This document shows, in pieces, positions 23,628 through 31,491 of a DNA stretch of 35,308 bases (position 1 is the stretch's first letter; the number at the start of each line of letters is the position of its first letter). The notes under the pieces were generated by a model. That model had not been told where the DNA came from. It made no database searches and saw nothing but the letters and a program-made list of their open reading frames with translations. The position numbers were made by a program, and so were the translations under genes. The DNA is taken from NCBI GenBank assembly GCA_016764835.1, contig JAESRD010000284.1:1-35308 (forward strand), in the 5' to 3' direction. Source of the stretch: Paracoccaceae bacterium. GTDB lineage: Bacteria > Pseudomonadota > Alphaproteobacteria > Rhodobacterales > Rhodobacteraceae.

Positions 23628-24593
23628 ATGACACATATATTGCCCATCACCCAAGCCACGGGCGAAACCATGGGCGGGCAATGGGCGTTGCGCTACTGGG
23701 GCGCTGCTCCGCCCAGCCAAGTGGCTGTTGCGGCGGTGGTTCAGGCGGCTTTTGACAAGATCGACACTCAGATGTCACCCTATAAAAGCCACTCGGATAT
23801 TTGCCGGTTTAACCGCGCGCCCGTTAATGAATGGGTCGAAATTCCGCCCGAAATGGCCCAAGTCGTGGCCGCCGGGCTAGAAATTGGTGCGCTAAGCGGC
23901 GGCGCGCTTGATATCACTATTGGCGCATTGGTTAATATGTGGGGCTTTGGGCCCGTAGCCAAACCCCTGAGCCTGCCTGCCGCGGCTGAGCGCGACGCCG
24001 CGCTGCGGGTCACGGGGCTGCAAAACTTAAGCCTGTCAGATAGTGGCACATATCTGCGCAAAACCGCCGCCCTCCAGCTTGATCTTTGTGCGGCGGCCAA
24101 GGGCTACGGCGTTGACCATGTCGCCGCCTGTTTGCGCGGGCTGGGGCTCACGCACTTTATCATCGAGGCGGCGGGCGAGGCGCTGGCCTGCGGCGCGCGG
24201 CCAGATGGCACGCCTTGGCTGATAGGCGTTGAGCTGCCAGTGCCGGGCAAAAGCCTGCTTTTGTCGCGCCTCGCGCTGCGCGATATGGCCGTCGCCTCAT
24301 CGGGGCAATACCGCAATTTTGCCACCATCGACGGCCAAGATATGTGTCATATGATAGATCCGCAAACCGGCATGCCGATTAGTGACCCGCTGCTGTCTGT
24401 TTGTGTGGTTGATAAGAGCTGTATGCGCGCCGATGCGCTGGCCACGGCCCTGATGGCGCTGGGCGCTGATAAGGGCCGAGCAATGGCCGTAAAACAGCAG
24501 ATCGACGCGCTGTTTATGATCAAATCAGCCGAGGGGTTTTGGCAAATTGCCACGGGGCATTTTGAAAACCACCTCGCTAAAGTTTCGGTTTAG
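23628..24593 (+). CDS. apbE: FAD:protein FMN transferase (ApbE family)
   Basis: The Mg-dependent flavin transferase of 321 residues moves FMN from FAD onto Thr/Ser of target proteins. Motifs visible are FDKIDTQMSPYKSHSDICRFNR near residue 42, SGGALDITIGALVNMWGFGP near 90, LDLCAAAKGYGVDHVA near 151, SSGQYRNF near 224, MIDPQTGMP near 242 and the metal-binding MRADALATALMALG near 265. Two points are odd. No signal peptide or lipobox precedes the catalytic domain, so it may act in the cytoplasm as the Klebsiella ApbE does. And the usual GGE motif reads AGE (EAAGEALACG near 180). The DUF2271 protein encoded at the start of the locus carries a matching target motif. Start ATG 23628 lies just after a strong hairpin. 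Confidence 0.93.
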   Translation: MTHILPITQATGETMGGQWALRYWGAAPPSQVAVAAVVQAAFDKIDTQMSPYKSHSDICRFNRAPVNEWVEIPPEMAQVVAAGLEIGALSGGALDITIGALVNMWGFGPVAKPLSLPAAAERDAALRVTGLQNLSLSDSGTYLRKTAALQLDLCAAAKGYGVDHVAACLRGLGLTHFIIEAAGEALACGARPDGTPWLIGVELPVPGKSLLLSRLALRDMAVASSGQYRNFATIDGQDMCHMIDPQTGMPISDPLLSVCVVDKSCMRADALATALMALGADKGRAMAVKQQIDALFMIKSAEGFWQIATGHFENHLAKVSV

Positions 24594-24994
24594 GCGGGCT
24601 TTTTCCATGTCCAGGCCAGCCAGAAAATATAGACGGTCGTGCTGATCTCTATCACCGCAAAGAACAGGTAATAGCTGGTAAAACCAGTGAACAAAGTGGC
24701 GACCATGGCGGCGGTGCTCAACGCGCCACCAAACAGGTTGGCCCAGCGGTTTGACCGCTGCGGCAGAATGCGTGACAGCAGGACCAGCGCGATTGAGACC
24801 TCCATTAAAATGCCGGCTATGAGCAAAAACGTCTCGGTTATTTTCATACCGCCAACGTCGCCAGTCAGAAACTGGCTGAGCAAGTTTGCATCCATCAACC
24901 CAACGACATCGCAGTAGAGATAGTTGAATATGACAAAGATCCACAGCGTTGAAAGCAGGGTCTTGCGGTCAAGTGTTGGGGCGAGGCTTTTCAT
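24590..24994 (-). CDS. Small four-helix membrane protein (DUF6326-like)
   Basis: This 134-residue integral membrane protein has four hydrophobic segments (TLWIFVIFNYLYCDVVGLM, TETFLLIAGILMEVSIALVLL, ANLFGGALSTAAMVATLFTG, and YLFFAVIEISTTVYIFWLAW). NYLYCDVVGLMD and the MEVSIALVLLSRILP phrase fit the DUF6326 family, whose function is unknown. AAAGGA lies 7 bases before the ATG. The stop overlaps the apbE stop in convergent orientation. A decayed LysR gene sits divergently upstream, in the place expected for its former regulator. Confidence 0.8.
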   Translation of the reverse strand: MKSLAPTLDRKTLLSTLWIFVIFNYLYCDVVGLMDANLLSQFLTGDVGGMKITETFLLIAGILMEVSIALVLLSRILPQRSNRWANLFGGALSTAAMVATLFTGFTSYYLFFAVIEISTTVYIFWLAWTWKKPA

Positions 24995-25088
24995 GCGTTT
25001 TCCTTTATGCGCTGTGTTGTTGCAGGGCTAGCACGGCTGCTCTCACTCGAGAATTGACCAATTTGGTTTGTTCTTTATGCGTATTTGC

Positions 25089-25546
25089 ATGGATGATCGG
25101 CGCGAAACCTTAGACTGGAGCCGGGCAAGGGCCTTTCTGGCCACGGCGCAAGGAGCGCGCCGCCAAGCGCCGCCTTTCTGCCGCGCCTGACTATTTGGCC
25201 CGTTCTGACTATTTGGCCCGTCCTGACTATTTGGCTCGTATTGGCACGCCAACCATGGTGGCAGATCTTGCGGCGGCGGATCTTATGAAGATCAACCGCG
25301 CGGGCGGCATGATGGGGGCTTAACGGCCTCGGCATGGGGCTGAGCCGGGCTAATTATCCGCTACTGGTTGAGAACCATGTGGTCATGTTTGAGCCGGCCA
25401 AACAGGGCTCGCGGTGAGCGGATTGGCGACGCCGAGCCGATATTGCGCCGATGCCGTTGCCAATTTGGCTTGGTGTTCACCCAGAAATGAAAACCAACCG
25501 CTGTCTGTGCCGGGTATGGGATTTTTTGATGGAAGAGATTAGCTAA
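25089..25546 (+). pseudogene. Decayed LysR-family transcriptional regulator
   Basis: Fragments of one LysR protein follow each other in three steps. From ATG 25089, MDDRRETLDWSRARAFLATAQGA is the start of the HTH domain and stops at 25188. One frame over, RRLSAAPDYLAR and GTPTMVADLAAADLM (to the stop at 25321) is the effector-domain segment usually spelled RRLxAxPxYLARxGTPxxPxDLAxH. In the third frame, GLGMGLSRANYPLLVENHVV runs to a TGA at 25415. After that stop, still in frame, LPIWLGVHPEMKTN...VWDFLMEEIS is the LysR C-terminus, ending at 25546. Most of the HTH and the first effector half are missing and about 150 codons remain of the roughly 300 usual. It is divergent from the small membrane protein gene it may once have controlled. 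Confidence 0.8.
25187..25240. repeat. Three tandem 18-bp repeats inside the LysR remnant
   Basis: The unit CTGACTATTTGGCCCGTN occurs at 25187-25204, 25205-25222 and 25223-25240 with one or two changes per copy. In the effector-domain frame it encodes DYLAR three times (followed by S, P, I), where a functional LysR protein has one such copy. It is therefore an in-gene expansion in a decaying gene. It is far too short and few-copied for a CRISPR array. Confidence 0.85.
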
Positions 25547-25878
25547 ACGGCACCCCTGCTTAGCGCTGAAACCGGCCATTGAAACCCCTTGCTGCGCCGG
25601 GCAGCCCTGCGCCAGTTAACGGCGCATAAAACGAAGCGGGCCATTTGACTGCCACACCGGCAGATTGCATCGGCCCGCGCCGCTAACACGGCAAATCGCC
25701 CAAAATTCCACCGCAAACCGCAAATGCCGCAATGTAAAATCTTAAAATTGCTTGCCATTTGCCCGGTCCTGCCAAAGGATCAACCTGTCCGCGCCAGATA
25801 TGGGCGCGCGCTGCTACTGCTTTTTGGTTCGGTGCCTGCCGCGCCATTATTAACAATAACAATTCAGGGAGAAATCAC
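25547..25878. other. Non-coding spacer before oppA
   Basis: The 332 bases between the LysR remnant and oppA hold no convincing gene in either direction. A short run of CCGCAA-type repeats lies around 25711-25737, an A/T-rich stretch that may contain the opp promoter is near 25733-25760, and the oppA ribosome site AGGGAG is at 25866-25871. No riboswitch or clear operator was recognised. Confidence 0.5.
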
Positions 25879-27504
25879 ATGACCATCAGGACACATCTTC
25901 TTGGCGGCTCGGCCGCTATTCTTGTCAGCTTTGCTGGCGCTGCATGGGCCGAGACCCACCCAATGACCGGCGAAGAGCTGGCCGCAGACCAAACTTTTGT
26001 CTACCGCGTGCTTGATGAGCACAGCTCCGTTGATCCGGGCGTCGTCGAAGACGTTTCAGGCTCCGAGCTGGTGCGCGACCTTTTTGAAGGTCTGATGAAC
26101 CAAGACGAAGACGGCAATCTTGAGCCGGGCGTTGCCACTGGCTTTGATGTCTCTGATGATGGCATGACCTATACGTTCCATCTGCGCCCCGAGGCCATGT
26201 GGTCCAACGGTGACCCGGTTGTCGCTGGCGACTTTGTCTATGCTTGGCGGCGCGCTGCAAGCCCCGAGCTGGCCTCTCCCTATGCTTGGTATATTGAGCT
26301 GATGAGCATTGAGAATGGTGCCGCGGTTATCGCAGGCGACATGATGGGCGAAGACCTTGGCGTTGCCGCCCCTGATGACCACACCTTTGTTGTCACGCTG
26401 ACCGCACCTCTGCCGTATTTCGCACAGATGACCACGCATGGCACGACATTCCCCGTGCACCAAGCCACTGTCGAAGAGTTCGGCGATGCCTGGACCCGCC
26501 CTGAAAATATGGTTTCCAACGGCGCATACATCTTGACCGAGCATGTGCCGCAAGAGCGCTCGGTGCGGGAGCGCAATGAGCTGTATTGGGACAATGAGCA
26601 TACGATCATCGACAAGGTCGTGGCTCTGGTGATCAATGACGAAAACGTCGCTCTGACCCGTTGGAAAGCTGGCGAGCTGGACCGGACCGAAGTGCCTGCT
26701 GGGCAGTTCCCATCATTGATGGCTGAATATCCTGATGAGACCATCAGCTTCCCGCGTCTGTGCTCCTACTATTACAACTTCAACCTTGGCCCCAATGGCC
26801 CAGAGTTCTTGCAAGATGTACGTGTGCGCCAAGCGCTGAGCCTCGCGGTTGACCGCTCAATCATCACCGAAGCCGTGCTGGCTGGCGGCCAATGGGAAGC
26901 TTATACGTTTACACCCGCCGCCACGGCCGGCTTTACCGTGCCGGATGTTGAAATCGCTGGCATGACCCAAGACGAGCGCAATGCGCGCGCTGTTGAGCTG
27001 ATGGCCGAGGCTGGCTACGGCCCTGACAATCCACTCAGCGTAGACGTGCTTTACAACACCTCTGAGGCACACCAGTCGATCGCCGTGGCGATCAGCCAGA
27101 TGTGGAAGCAAACGCTCGGTGTCGAGACAACACTTGCCAACCAAGAATGGCAAACCTTCCTCGAAGCCCGTGGCAATGGCGACTATCAGATCAGCCGCGC
27201 TGGCTGGTGTGGCGACTATAACGAAGCCTCAACCTTCCTTGACCTGATGCAGTCCAACTCGGGCTATAATGACAGCAAATACAACAACCCTGAAGTTGAC
27301 CAAATGCTGTCAGACGCAAAGGTCTCCGACGACCCACAGGCGCTTTACACCGCCGTTGAAGACGCTATCGCGGCAGATGTACCTATCCTGCCAATCTACC
27401 ATTATGCAGGCAATTACATGATGGATAGCGATGTTGGAAACTGGCCAACGGCCAATGTTCAGCAGAACTGGTACTCGCGTAACCTTTATATGCTCGCAGA
27501 GTAA
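25879..27504 (+). CDS. oppA: ABC transporter substrate-binding protein, oligopeptide type (OppA family)
   Basis: The periplasmic solute receptor (541 residues) of a family 5 (peptide/nickel/oligosaccharide) importer starts with the signal peptide MTIRTHLLGGSAAILVSFAGAAWA-ET. The mature protein shows the SBP_bac_5 pattern: VYRVLDEHSSVDPGVVEDVSGSELVRDLFEGL, the TYTFHLRPEAMWSNGDPVVAGDFVYAWRR segment, VRQALSLAVDR, and AGWCGDYNEASTFLDLM near the C-terminus, which is characteristic of OppA proper. The ligand is probably short peptides, though this superfamily also takes up oligosaccharides and the neighbouring kdu genes leave that open. Start ATG 25879 has AGGGAG 7 bases upstream; in-frame sequence before it is not protein-like. 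First gene of an oppABCDF operon. Confidence 0.9.
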   Translation: MTIRTHLLGGSAAILVSFAGAAWAETHPMTGEELAADQTFVYRVLDEHSSVDPGVVEDVSGSELVRDLFEGLMNQDEDGNLEPGVATGFDVSDDGMTYTFHLRPEAMWSNGDPVVAGDFVYAWRRAASPELASPYAWYIELMSIENGAAVIAGDMMGEDLGVAAPDDHTFVVTLTAPLPYFAQMTTHGTTFPVHQATVEEFGDAWTRPENMVSNGAYILTEHVPQERSVRERNELYWDNEHTIIDKVVALVINDENVALTRWKAGELDRTEVPAGQFPSLMAEYPDETISFPRLCSYYYNFNLGPNGPEFLQDVRVRQALSLAVDRSIITEAVLAGGQWEAYTFTPAATAGFTVPDVEIAGMTQDERNARAVELMAEAGYGPDNPLSVDVLYNTSEAHQSIAVAISQMWKQTLGVETTLANQEWQTFLEARGNGDYQISRAGWCGDYNEASTFLDLMQSNSGYNDSKYNNPEVDQMLSDAKVSDDPQALYTAVEDAIAADVPILPIYHYAGNYMMDSDVGNWPTANVQQNWYSRNLYMLAE

Positions 27505-27525
27505 CGGCCCCCGGCCGTCTCAACG

Positions 27526-27556
27526 CCCGTGCCTCCCCAATTGCGGGGGGCGCGGG
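27526..27556. terminator. 12-bp hairpin between oppA and oppB (attenuator or mRNA stabiliser)
   Basis: CCCGTGCCTCCC at 27526-27537 pairs with GGGGGGCGCGGG at 27545-27556 (two G-T wobbles) around a 7-base loop, starting 21 bases after the oppA stop. No clean T-run follows. Such hairpins after binding-protein genes commonly let the receptor be made in excess over the permease. Confidence 0.65.
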
Positions 27557-27601
27557 TCGCCACGCGTTTTCGCTTAGCTGCTGTATATAAATGAGGCTGC
27601 A

Positions 27602-28525
27602 ATGATTGCCTATATCCTCCGACGACTGGGCGTTGCCATTCCGACGCTGCTGATCCTTGTGATCATTTCATTTGTCCTGATGCATTATGCGCCGGGTGGC
27701 CCGTTTAACTCTGAGCGCCCATTGCCGCCAGAAGTGCTGGCCAATATCGAAGCCAAATACGGGCTCGATCAACCGTTTTGGAAACAGGTGACCAATTACA
27801 TCTGGGGCGTTGTTACCCAGTTCGATTTTGGCCCGTCGTTTCAATATAAAGACCGCAGCGTCAATGACATCATTGCCCAAGGTTTTCCGGTCACGCTCAC
27901 CTATGGTGGCTGGTCGTTCCTCTTGGCTGTTAGCGTCGGTGTGACGCTGGGTGTTTTCGCAGCGATCTATCAGAATTCATGGCTCGACTATTTCGCCGTT
28001 GGCATCTCTATCGGCGCGCAAGTGCTGCCCAACTTCGTCATGGCCCCAATCTTGTTGCTGGTCTTCACGCTCTGGCTCGGCTGGTTGCCTGGCGGCGGCT
28101 GGAATGGTGGCGCATATCCGAACTTGGTCATGCCGGTTCTGGCGCTCTCAACATCTTATATGGCCTCCATCGCCCGGCTGACACGCTCGTCTATGCTCGA
28201 AGTGCTCAACACCAACTTTATCCGCACAGCGAGGGCCAAGGGCCTGCCGATGCACCGGGTCATCACCCATCATGCGCTCAAGCCCGCCATGTTGCCGGTT
28301 ATCTCTTATCTCGGGCCAGCTTTTGTGGCCATGGTCACAGGCTCTGTGGTGATCGATGTCTACTTCTCGACCGGCGGCATTGGCCAATATTTCGTCAACT
28401 CGGCGTTCAACCGCGACTATTCGGTGATCATGGGCATCACTATTCTGGTGGGCACAATGACCATCATTTTCAACCTTCTGGCCGACGTGCTTTATGCATG
28501 GACCGACCCGAAGATTCGGTACTGA
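27602..28525 (+). CDS. oppB: ABC transporter permease, OppB type
   Basis: Inner-membrane permease of 307 residues, six membrane spans. MIAYILRRLGVAIPTLLILVIISFVLMHYAPGGPF is the hallmark OppB/DppB opening, followed by the periplasmic loop with YGLDQPFWKQ and FDFGPSFQY. The EAA coupling motif is RTARAKGLPMHRVITHHALKPAMLP near residue 204, and the ending is LADVLYAWTDPKIRY. It pairs with OppC to form the channel for OppA-delivered substrate. It begins 97 bases after oppA, beyond the hairpin, and is followed by oppC after 9 bases. Confidence 0.93.
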   Translation: MIAYILRRLGVAIPTLLILVIISFVLMHYAPGGPFNSERPLPPEVLANIEAKYGLDQPFWKQVTNYIWGVVTQFDFGPSFQYKDRSVNDIIAQGFPVTLTYGGWSFLLAVSVGVTLGVFAAIYQNSWLDYFAVGISIGAQVLPNFVMAPILLLVFTLWLGWLPGGGWNGGAYPNLVMPVLALSTSYMASIARLTRSSMLEVLNTNFIRTARAKGLPMHRVITHHALKPAMLPVISYLGPAFVAMVTGSVVIDVYFSTGGIGQYFVNSAFNRDYSVIMGITILVGTMTIIFNLLADVLYAWTDPKIRY

Positions 28526-28534
28526 GGGGCTGTT

Positions 28535-29461
28535 ATGAGAATATCACATGAAGCCAACAAATCCCTCGAAGCGGCGGCCGACTTGGCCAGCATCCAGGGC
28601 CGCTCCTTGTGGCAAGATGCACGCGCCCGGTTCATGGCCAATAAGGCGGCAATGGTGTCGCTGTTCGTGCTGCTCTTGGTCACTATCTTTGCCACGGTGG
28701 GCTGGTGGGTTGCGCGCTTTGAGCATGATTTCATTGATTTTAGCTTGATCGGGGCCAATGCCTATAAAGGCGTGCCGAGCTTCGAGACCGGCCATTACTT
28801 TGGAACCGACAAAGACGGGCGTGACTTGTTTGCGCGCACGGTTCAGGGCACCGGCATCTCGCTGATGATCGGCGTTATTGGCGCCGGTGTTGCCGGTGTT
28901 GTCGGCACGCTCTACGGCGCGGTCGCTGGTTATTTTGGTGGCCGGATAGACGGGATCATGATGCGCACCGTTGATGTGCTCATGTCGATCCCGTTCATGT
29001 TCGTGCTGATCATCATGTTGGTGATCTTTGACCGCTCAATCCTCATGCTCTTTGTCGGCATTAGCCTGATCTCATGGCTCGACATGGCGCGTATTGCCCG
29101 TGGCCAAACCTTGACGATCAAGAACAAAGAATTTGTCGAGGCGGCGGCGGCAACCGGGGTCAAACCATTGACCATCATCCTGCGCCATATCACGCCAAAC
29201 CTGTTCGGCATCGTCGTGGTCTACATGACCATTCTCGTGCCCTCGATGATCCTGACAGAGAGCTTCATCAGCTTCCTCGGGCTTGGCGTGCAAGAGCCAA
29301 CCACATCGCTGGGCAAGCTGATCGCCGATGGGGCAGGGCAGATGCAATATGGCACGCTCTGGCAGCTGTATTTCCCACTTTCTTTCTTCGTCGTCATCAT
29401 CTTCGCCTTCTTCTTTGTTGGCGACGGGTTGCGCGACGCACTTGATCCAAAGGATCGCTGA
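28535..29461 (+). CDS. oppC: ABC transporter permease, OppC type
   Basis: The second permease subunit (308 residues) has the OppC N-terminal extension (SLWQDARARFMANKAAMVSL), a first span (VSLFVLLLVTIFATVGWW), the family phrase FGTDKDGRDLFARTVQGTGISLMIG near residue 88, and the EAA motif FVEAAAATGVKPLTIILRHITPNLFG near 200. The end reads FFFVGDGLRDALDPKDR, the usual OppC C-terminus. A GAGGGGC ribosome site precedes ATG 28535. It lies between oppB and oppD with 2 bases before the latter. Confidence 0.93.
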   Translation: MRISHEANKSLEAAADLASIQGRSLWQDARARFMANKAAMVSLFVLLLVTIFATVGWWVARFEHDFIDFSLIGANAYKGVPSFETGHYFGTDKDGRDLFARTVQGTGISLMIGVIGAGVAGVVGTLYGAVAGYFGGRIDGIMMRTVDVLMSIPFMFVLIIMLVIFDRSILMLFVGISLISWLDMARIARGQTLTIKNKEFVEAAAATGVKPLTIILRHITPNLFGIVVVYMTILVPSMILTESFISFLGLGVQEPTTSLGKLIADGAGQMQYGTLWQLYFPLSFFVVIIFAFFFVGDGLRDALDPKDR

Positions 29462-29463
29462 AA

Positions 29464-30435
29464 ATGGCATTATTTGAAATCAAAGACCTCAATGTCGTTT
29501 TTCAAACCAATGACGGGCCGGTCAACGCGGTAAACGGTGTCAGCCTGTCACTTGATGCGGGCGAGACGCTGGCGATTGTCGGCGAAAGCGGCTCTGGCAA
29601 GAGCCAAACCGCCTTTGCCGCCATGGGCCTTTTGGCCCGCAACGGCGCCGCCACCGGCGCCGTGCTCTATGAGGGCCGTGATCTGCTCAAAATGAGCGAG
29701 CGGGAGCTGAATAAGGTCCGCAGCCAGAAAATGGCGATGATCTTTCAAGACCCAATGACCTCGCTCAACCCCTATATGCGGATCTCTGATCAGATGGCCG
29801 AAGTGCTGGTTCTGCACCAAGGTATCAGCAAAAAAGCGGCGATTGCCGAATCGGTGCGGATGCTCGACGCCGTGCGTATCCCCGATGCGGCGCAGCGTAT
29901 TCGCGACTATCCGCATGAGTTCTCGGGCGGTATGCGCCAGCGGATCATGATCGGCATGTCGCTGCTGTGCCAGCCCAGCCTGATCATTGCTGATGAGCCG
30001 ACCACGGCGCTGGATGTAACCGTGCAAGCCCAGATTATGAATTTGTTGGGTGACATTCGCAAAGACTTTGGCACGGCGATCATTCTGATCACCCATGACC
30101 TTGGTATCGTTGCCGATTTTTGCGACCGTGTGCTGGTTATGTATGGCGGCCAGATCATGGAAGAGGCGGCCACAGAGCCGCTTTTTGCCGCCCCTACGCA
30201 CCCCTATACGCGCGGTTTGCTCGATGCCGTGCCGCGGCTAGACCGTGACGAAGAAGAGCTGCGCACCATTGCCGGTGACCCGCCCGACATGTCAAACCTG
30301 CCGCCCGGCTGCCCGTTTGCGCCACGCTGCACTGTCAAAGTCGATGCCTGCGACGTCACCCGGCCGCCGCTTGTCGGCACCCCTCCGGGGCTGCTGCGCG
30401 CCTGCCATGTTCCGGTCGAAGGGATGCAGTTATGA
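29464..30435 (+). CDS. oppD: ABC transporter ATP-binding protein, OppD type
   Basis: The ATPase subunit (323 residues) has Walker A GESGSGKSQ near residue 39, Q-loop FQDPMTSLNPYMRI, signature FSGGMRQRIMIGMSL near 154, Walker B LIIADEPTTALDV near 175 and switch HDLGIVADFC. The C-terminal oligopeptide/dipeptide transporter domain follows: THPYTRGLLDAVPRL and a cysteine set CPFAPRC...CDV...CHV that in OppD/DppD proteins binds an Fe-S cluster. It forms the ATPase heterodimer with OppF, whose start overlaps its stop by four bases. Confidence 0.93.
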   Translation: MALFEIKDLNVVFQTNDGPVNAVNGVSLSLDAGETLAIVGESGSGKSQTAFAAMGLLARNGAATGAVLYEGRDLLKMSERELNKVRSQKMAMIFQDPMTSLNPYMRISDQMAEVLVLHQGISKKAAIAESVRMLDAVRIPDAAQRIRDYPHEFSGGMRQRIMIGMSLLCQPSLIIADEPTTALDVTVQAQIMNLLGDIRKDFGTAIILITHDLGIVADFCDRVLVMYGGQIMEEAATEPLFAAPTHPYTRGLLDAVPRLDRDEEELRTIAGDPPDMSNLPPGCPFAPRCTVKVDACDVTRPPLVGTPPGLLRACHVPVEGMQL

Positions 30436-31451
30436 GCACTTCCCAAACCACACCGCTGCTGCGCCTCAATGATGTGCGCGTCACATTCGACATCCGCCCC
30501 CACGGCGCGTGGCCCTGGACCCCGCCGCTCAAACTGCATGCCGTTGGCGGCGTGTCGCTTGATGTGATGCCCGGCGAGACCTTGGGTATTGTCGGCGAAA
30601 GCGGCTCTGGCAAATCGACCCTGGCGCGGGCGATCATTGGCACTGTGCCAACCGCTGGCGGCACTATTGAGTTTGAGGGCGAAGACCTTGCTGCCATGAC
30701 ACCGGCGCATCGGCGCGCCCACCGCCGTCATGTTCAAATGGTGTTTCAAGACCCGCTTGCGGCGCTTAACCCACGGATGAATGTTGGCGATATCATTGCC
30801 GAGCCGCTGATCACCCACGAGCCGCATTTGCCCAAAGCCGAAATGCGCAAACGGGTGCAAGAGCTGATGGAACGGGTGGGGCTGCTGCCAAACCTGATCA
30901 ACCGCTATCCGCATGAGTTTTCCGGCGGCCAATGTCAGCGGATCGGCATTGCCCGGGCGCTGATCTTGCGGCCCAAGCTGTTGGTATGTGACGAGCCGGT
31001 CTCAGCTTTGGATGTGTCTGTGCAGGCGCAAGTGGTTAACCTGCTGCGCGAATTGCAGCGCGAAATGAACTTGTCGATGATCTTCATCGCCCATGATCTG
31101 TCGGTGGTGAAGCATGTCTCTGACCGGATTGTGGTCATGTATCTGGGCAAGCTGATGGAGGGCGCGCCGTCTGATACGCTGATCAAACACCCCGAGCATC
31201 CCTATACGCAGGCGCTGATTGCTTCAGTGCCAATCCCTGATCCTGTCAAGGAACGTGCACGGATCAGGCCGATTTTGGAGGGTGATTTGCCGTCGCCGCT
31301 GAGCCCGCCTTCGGGCTGTGTTTTCAGAACACGCTGCCCGATTGCCGGGCCTGAATGTGCGCAGCCGCAACCAGCTGCGGCGCAGCTCGGTCCAGCACAT
31401 CATGTGGCTTGTCCAAAACATGGGCCAGCGCCGCAATTGGCCACGGCCTAG
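30432..31451 (+). CDS. oppF: ABC transporter ATP-binding protein, OppF type
   Basis: The second ATPase (339 residues) has Walker A GESGSGKSTLARAI near residue 55, Q-loop FQDPLAALNPRM, signature FSGGQCQRIGIARALI near 163, Walker B LLVCDEPVSALDVSVQAQ and switch HDLSVVKHV. It also has the C-terminal HPYTQALIASVPIPDP and RTRCPIAGPEC...HHVACP cysteine region. The GGQCQR in place of GGQRQR is a small deviation in the signature. It ends the opp operon and is followed at once by a strong hairpin. Confidence 0.92.
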   Translation: MSTSQTTPLLRLNDVRVTFDIRPHGAWPWTPPLKLHAVGGVSLDVMPGETLGIVGESGSGKSTLARAIIGTVPTAGGTIEFEGEDLAAMTPAHRRAHRRHVQMVFQDPLAALNPRMNVGDIIAEPLITHEPHLPKAEMRKRVQELMERVGLLPNLINRYPHEFSGGQCQRIGIARALILRPKLLVCDEPVSALDVSVQAQVVNLLRELQREMNLSMIFIAHDLSVVKHVSDRIVVMYLGKLMEGAPSDTLIKHPEHPYTQALIASVPIPDPVKERARIRPILEGDLPSPLSPPSGCVFRTRCPIAGPECAQPQPAAAQLGPAHHVACPKHGPAPQLATA

Positions 31452-31461
31452 CGCCTATATA

Positions 31462-31485
31462 GCCGCGCCCATTTACGGGCGCGGC
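31462..31485. terminator. Bidirectional terminator between oppF and kduD
   Basis: GCCGCGCCC-ATTTAC-GGGCGCGGC is a perfect 9-bp stem with a 6-base loop. It lies between convergent genes: 11 bases after oppF stops and 7 bases beyond the kduD stop. A/T-rich bases flank both sides but there is no long T-run. Confidence 0.65.
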
Positions 31486-31491
31486 CAAATA

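Noticed and set aside
25187..25240. CRISPR-like or regulatory repeat array
   Set aside because: The three 18-base units are adjacent with no spacers and lie in frame within a LysR remnant.
25043..25335. Minus-strand frames with PNSQ or QIVRTG repeats
   Set aside because: They are antisense shadows of the 18-bp repeat in the LysR remnant, without ribosome sites or family resemblance.
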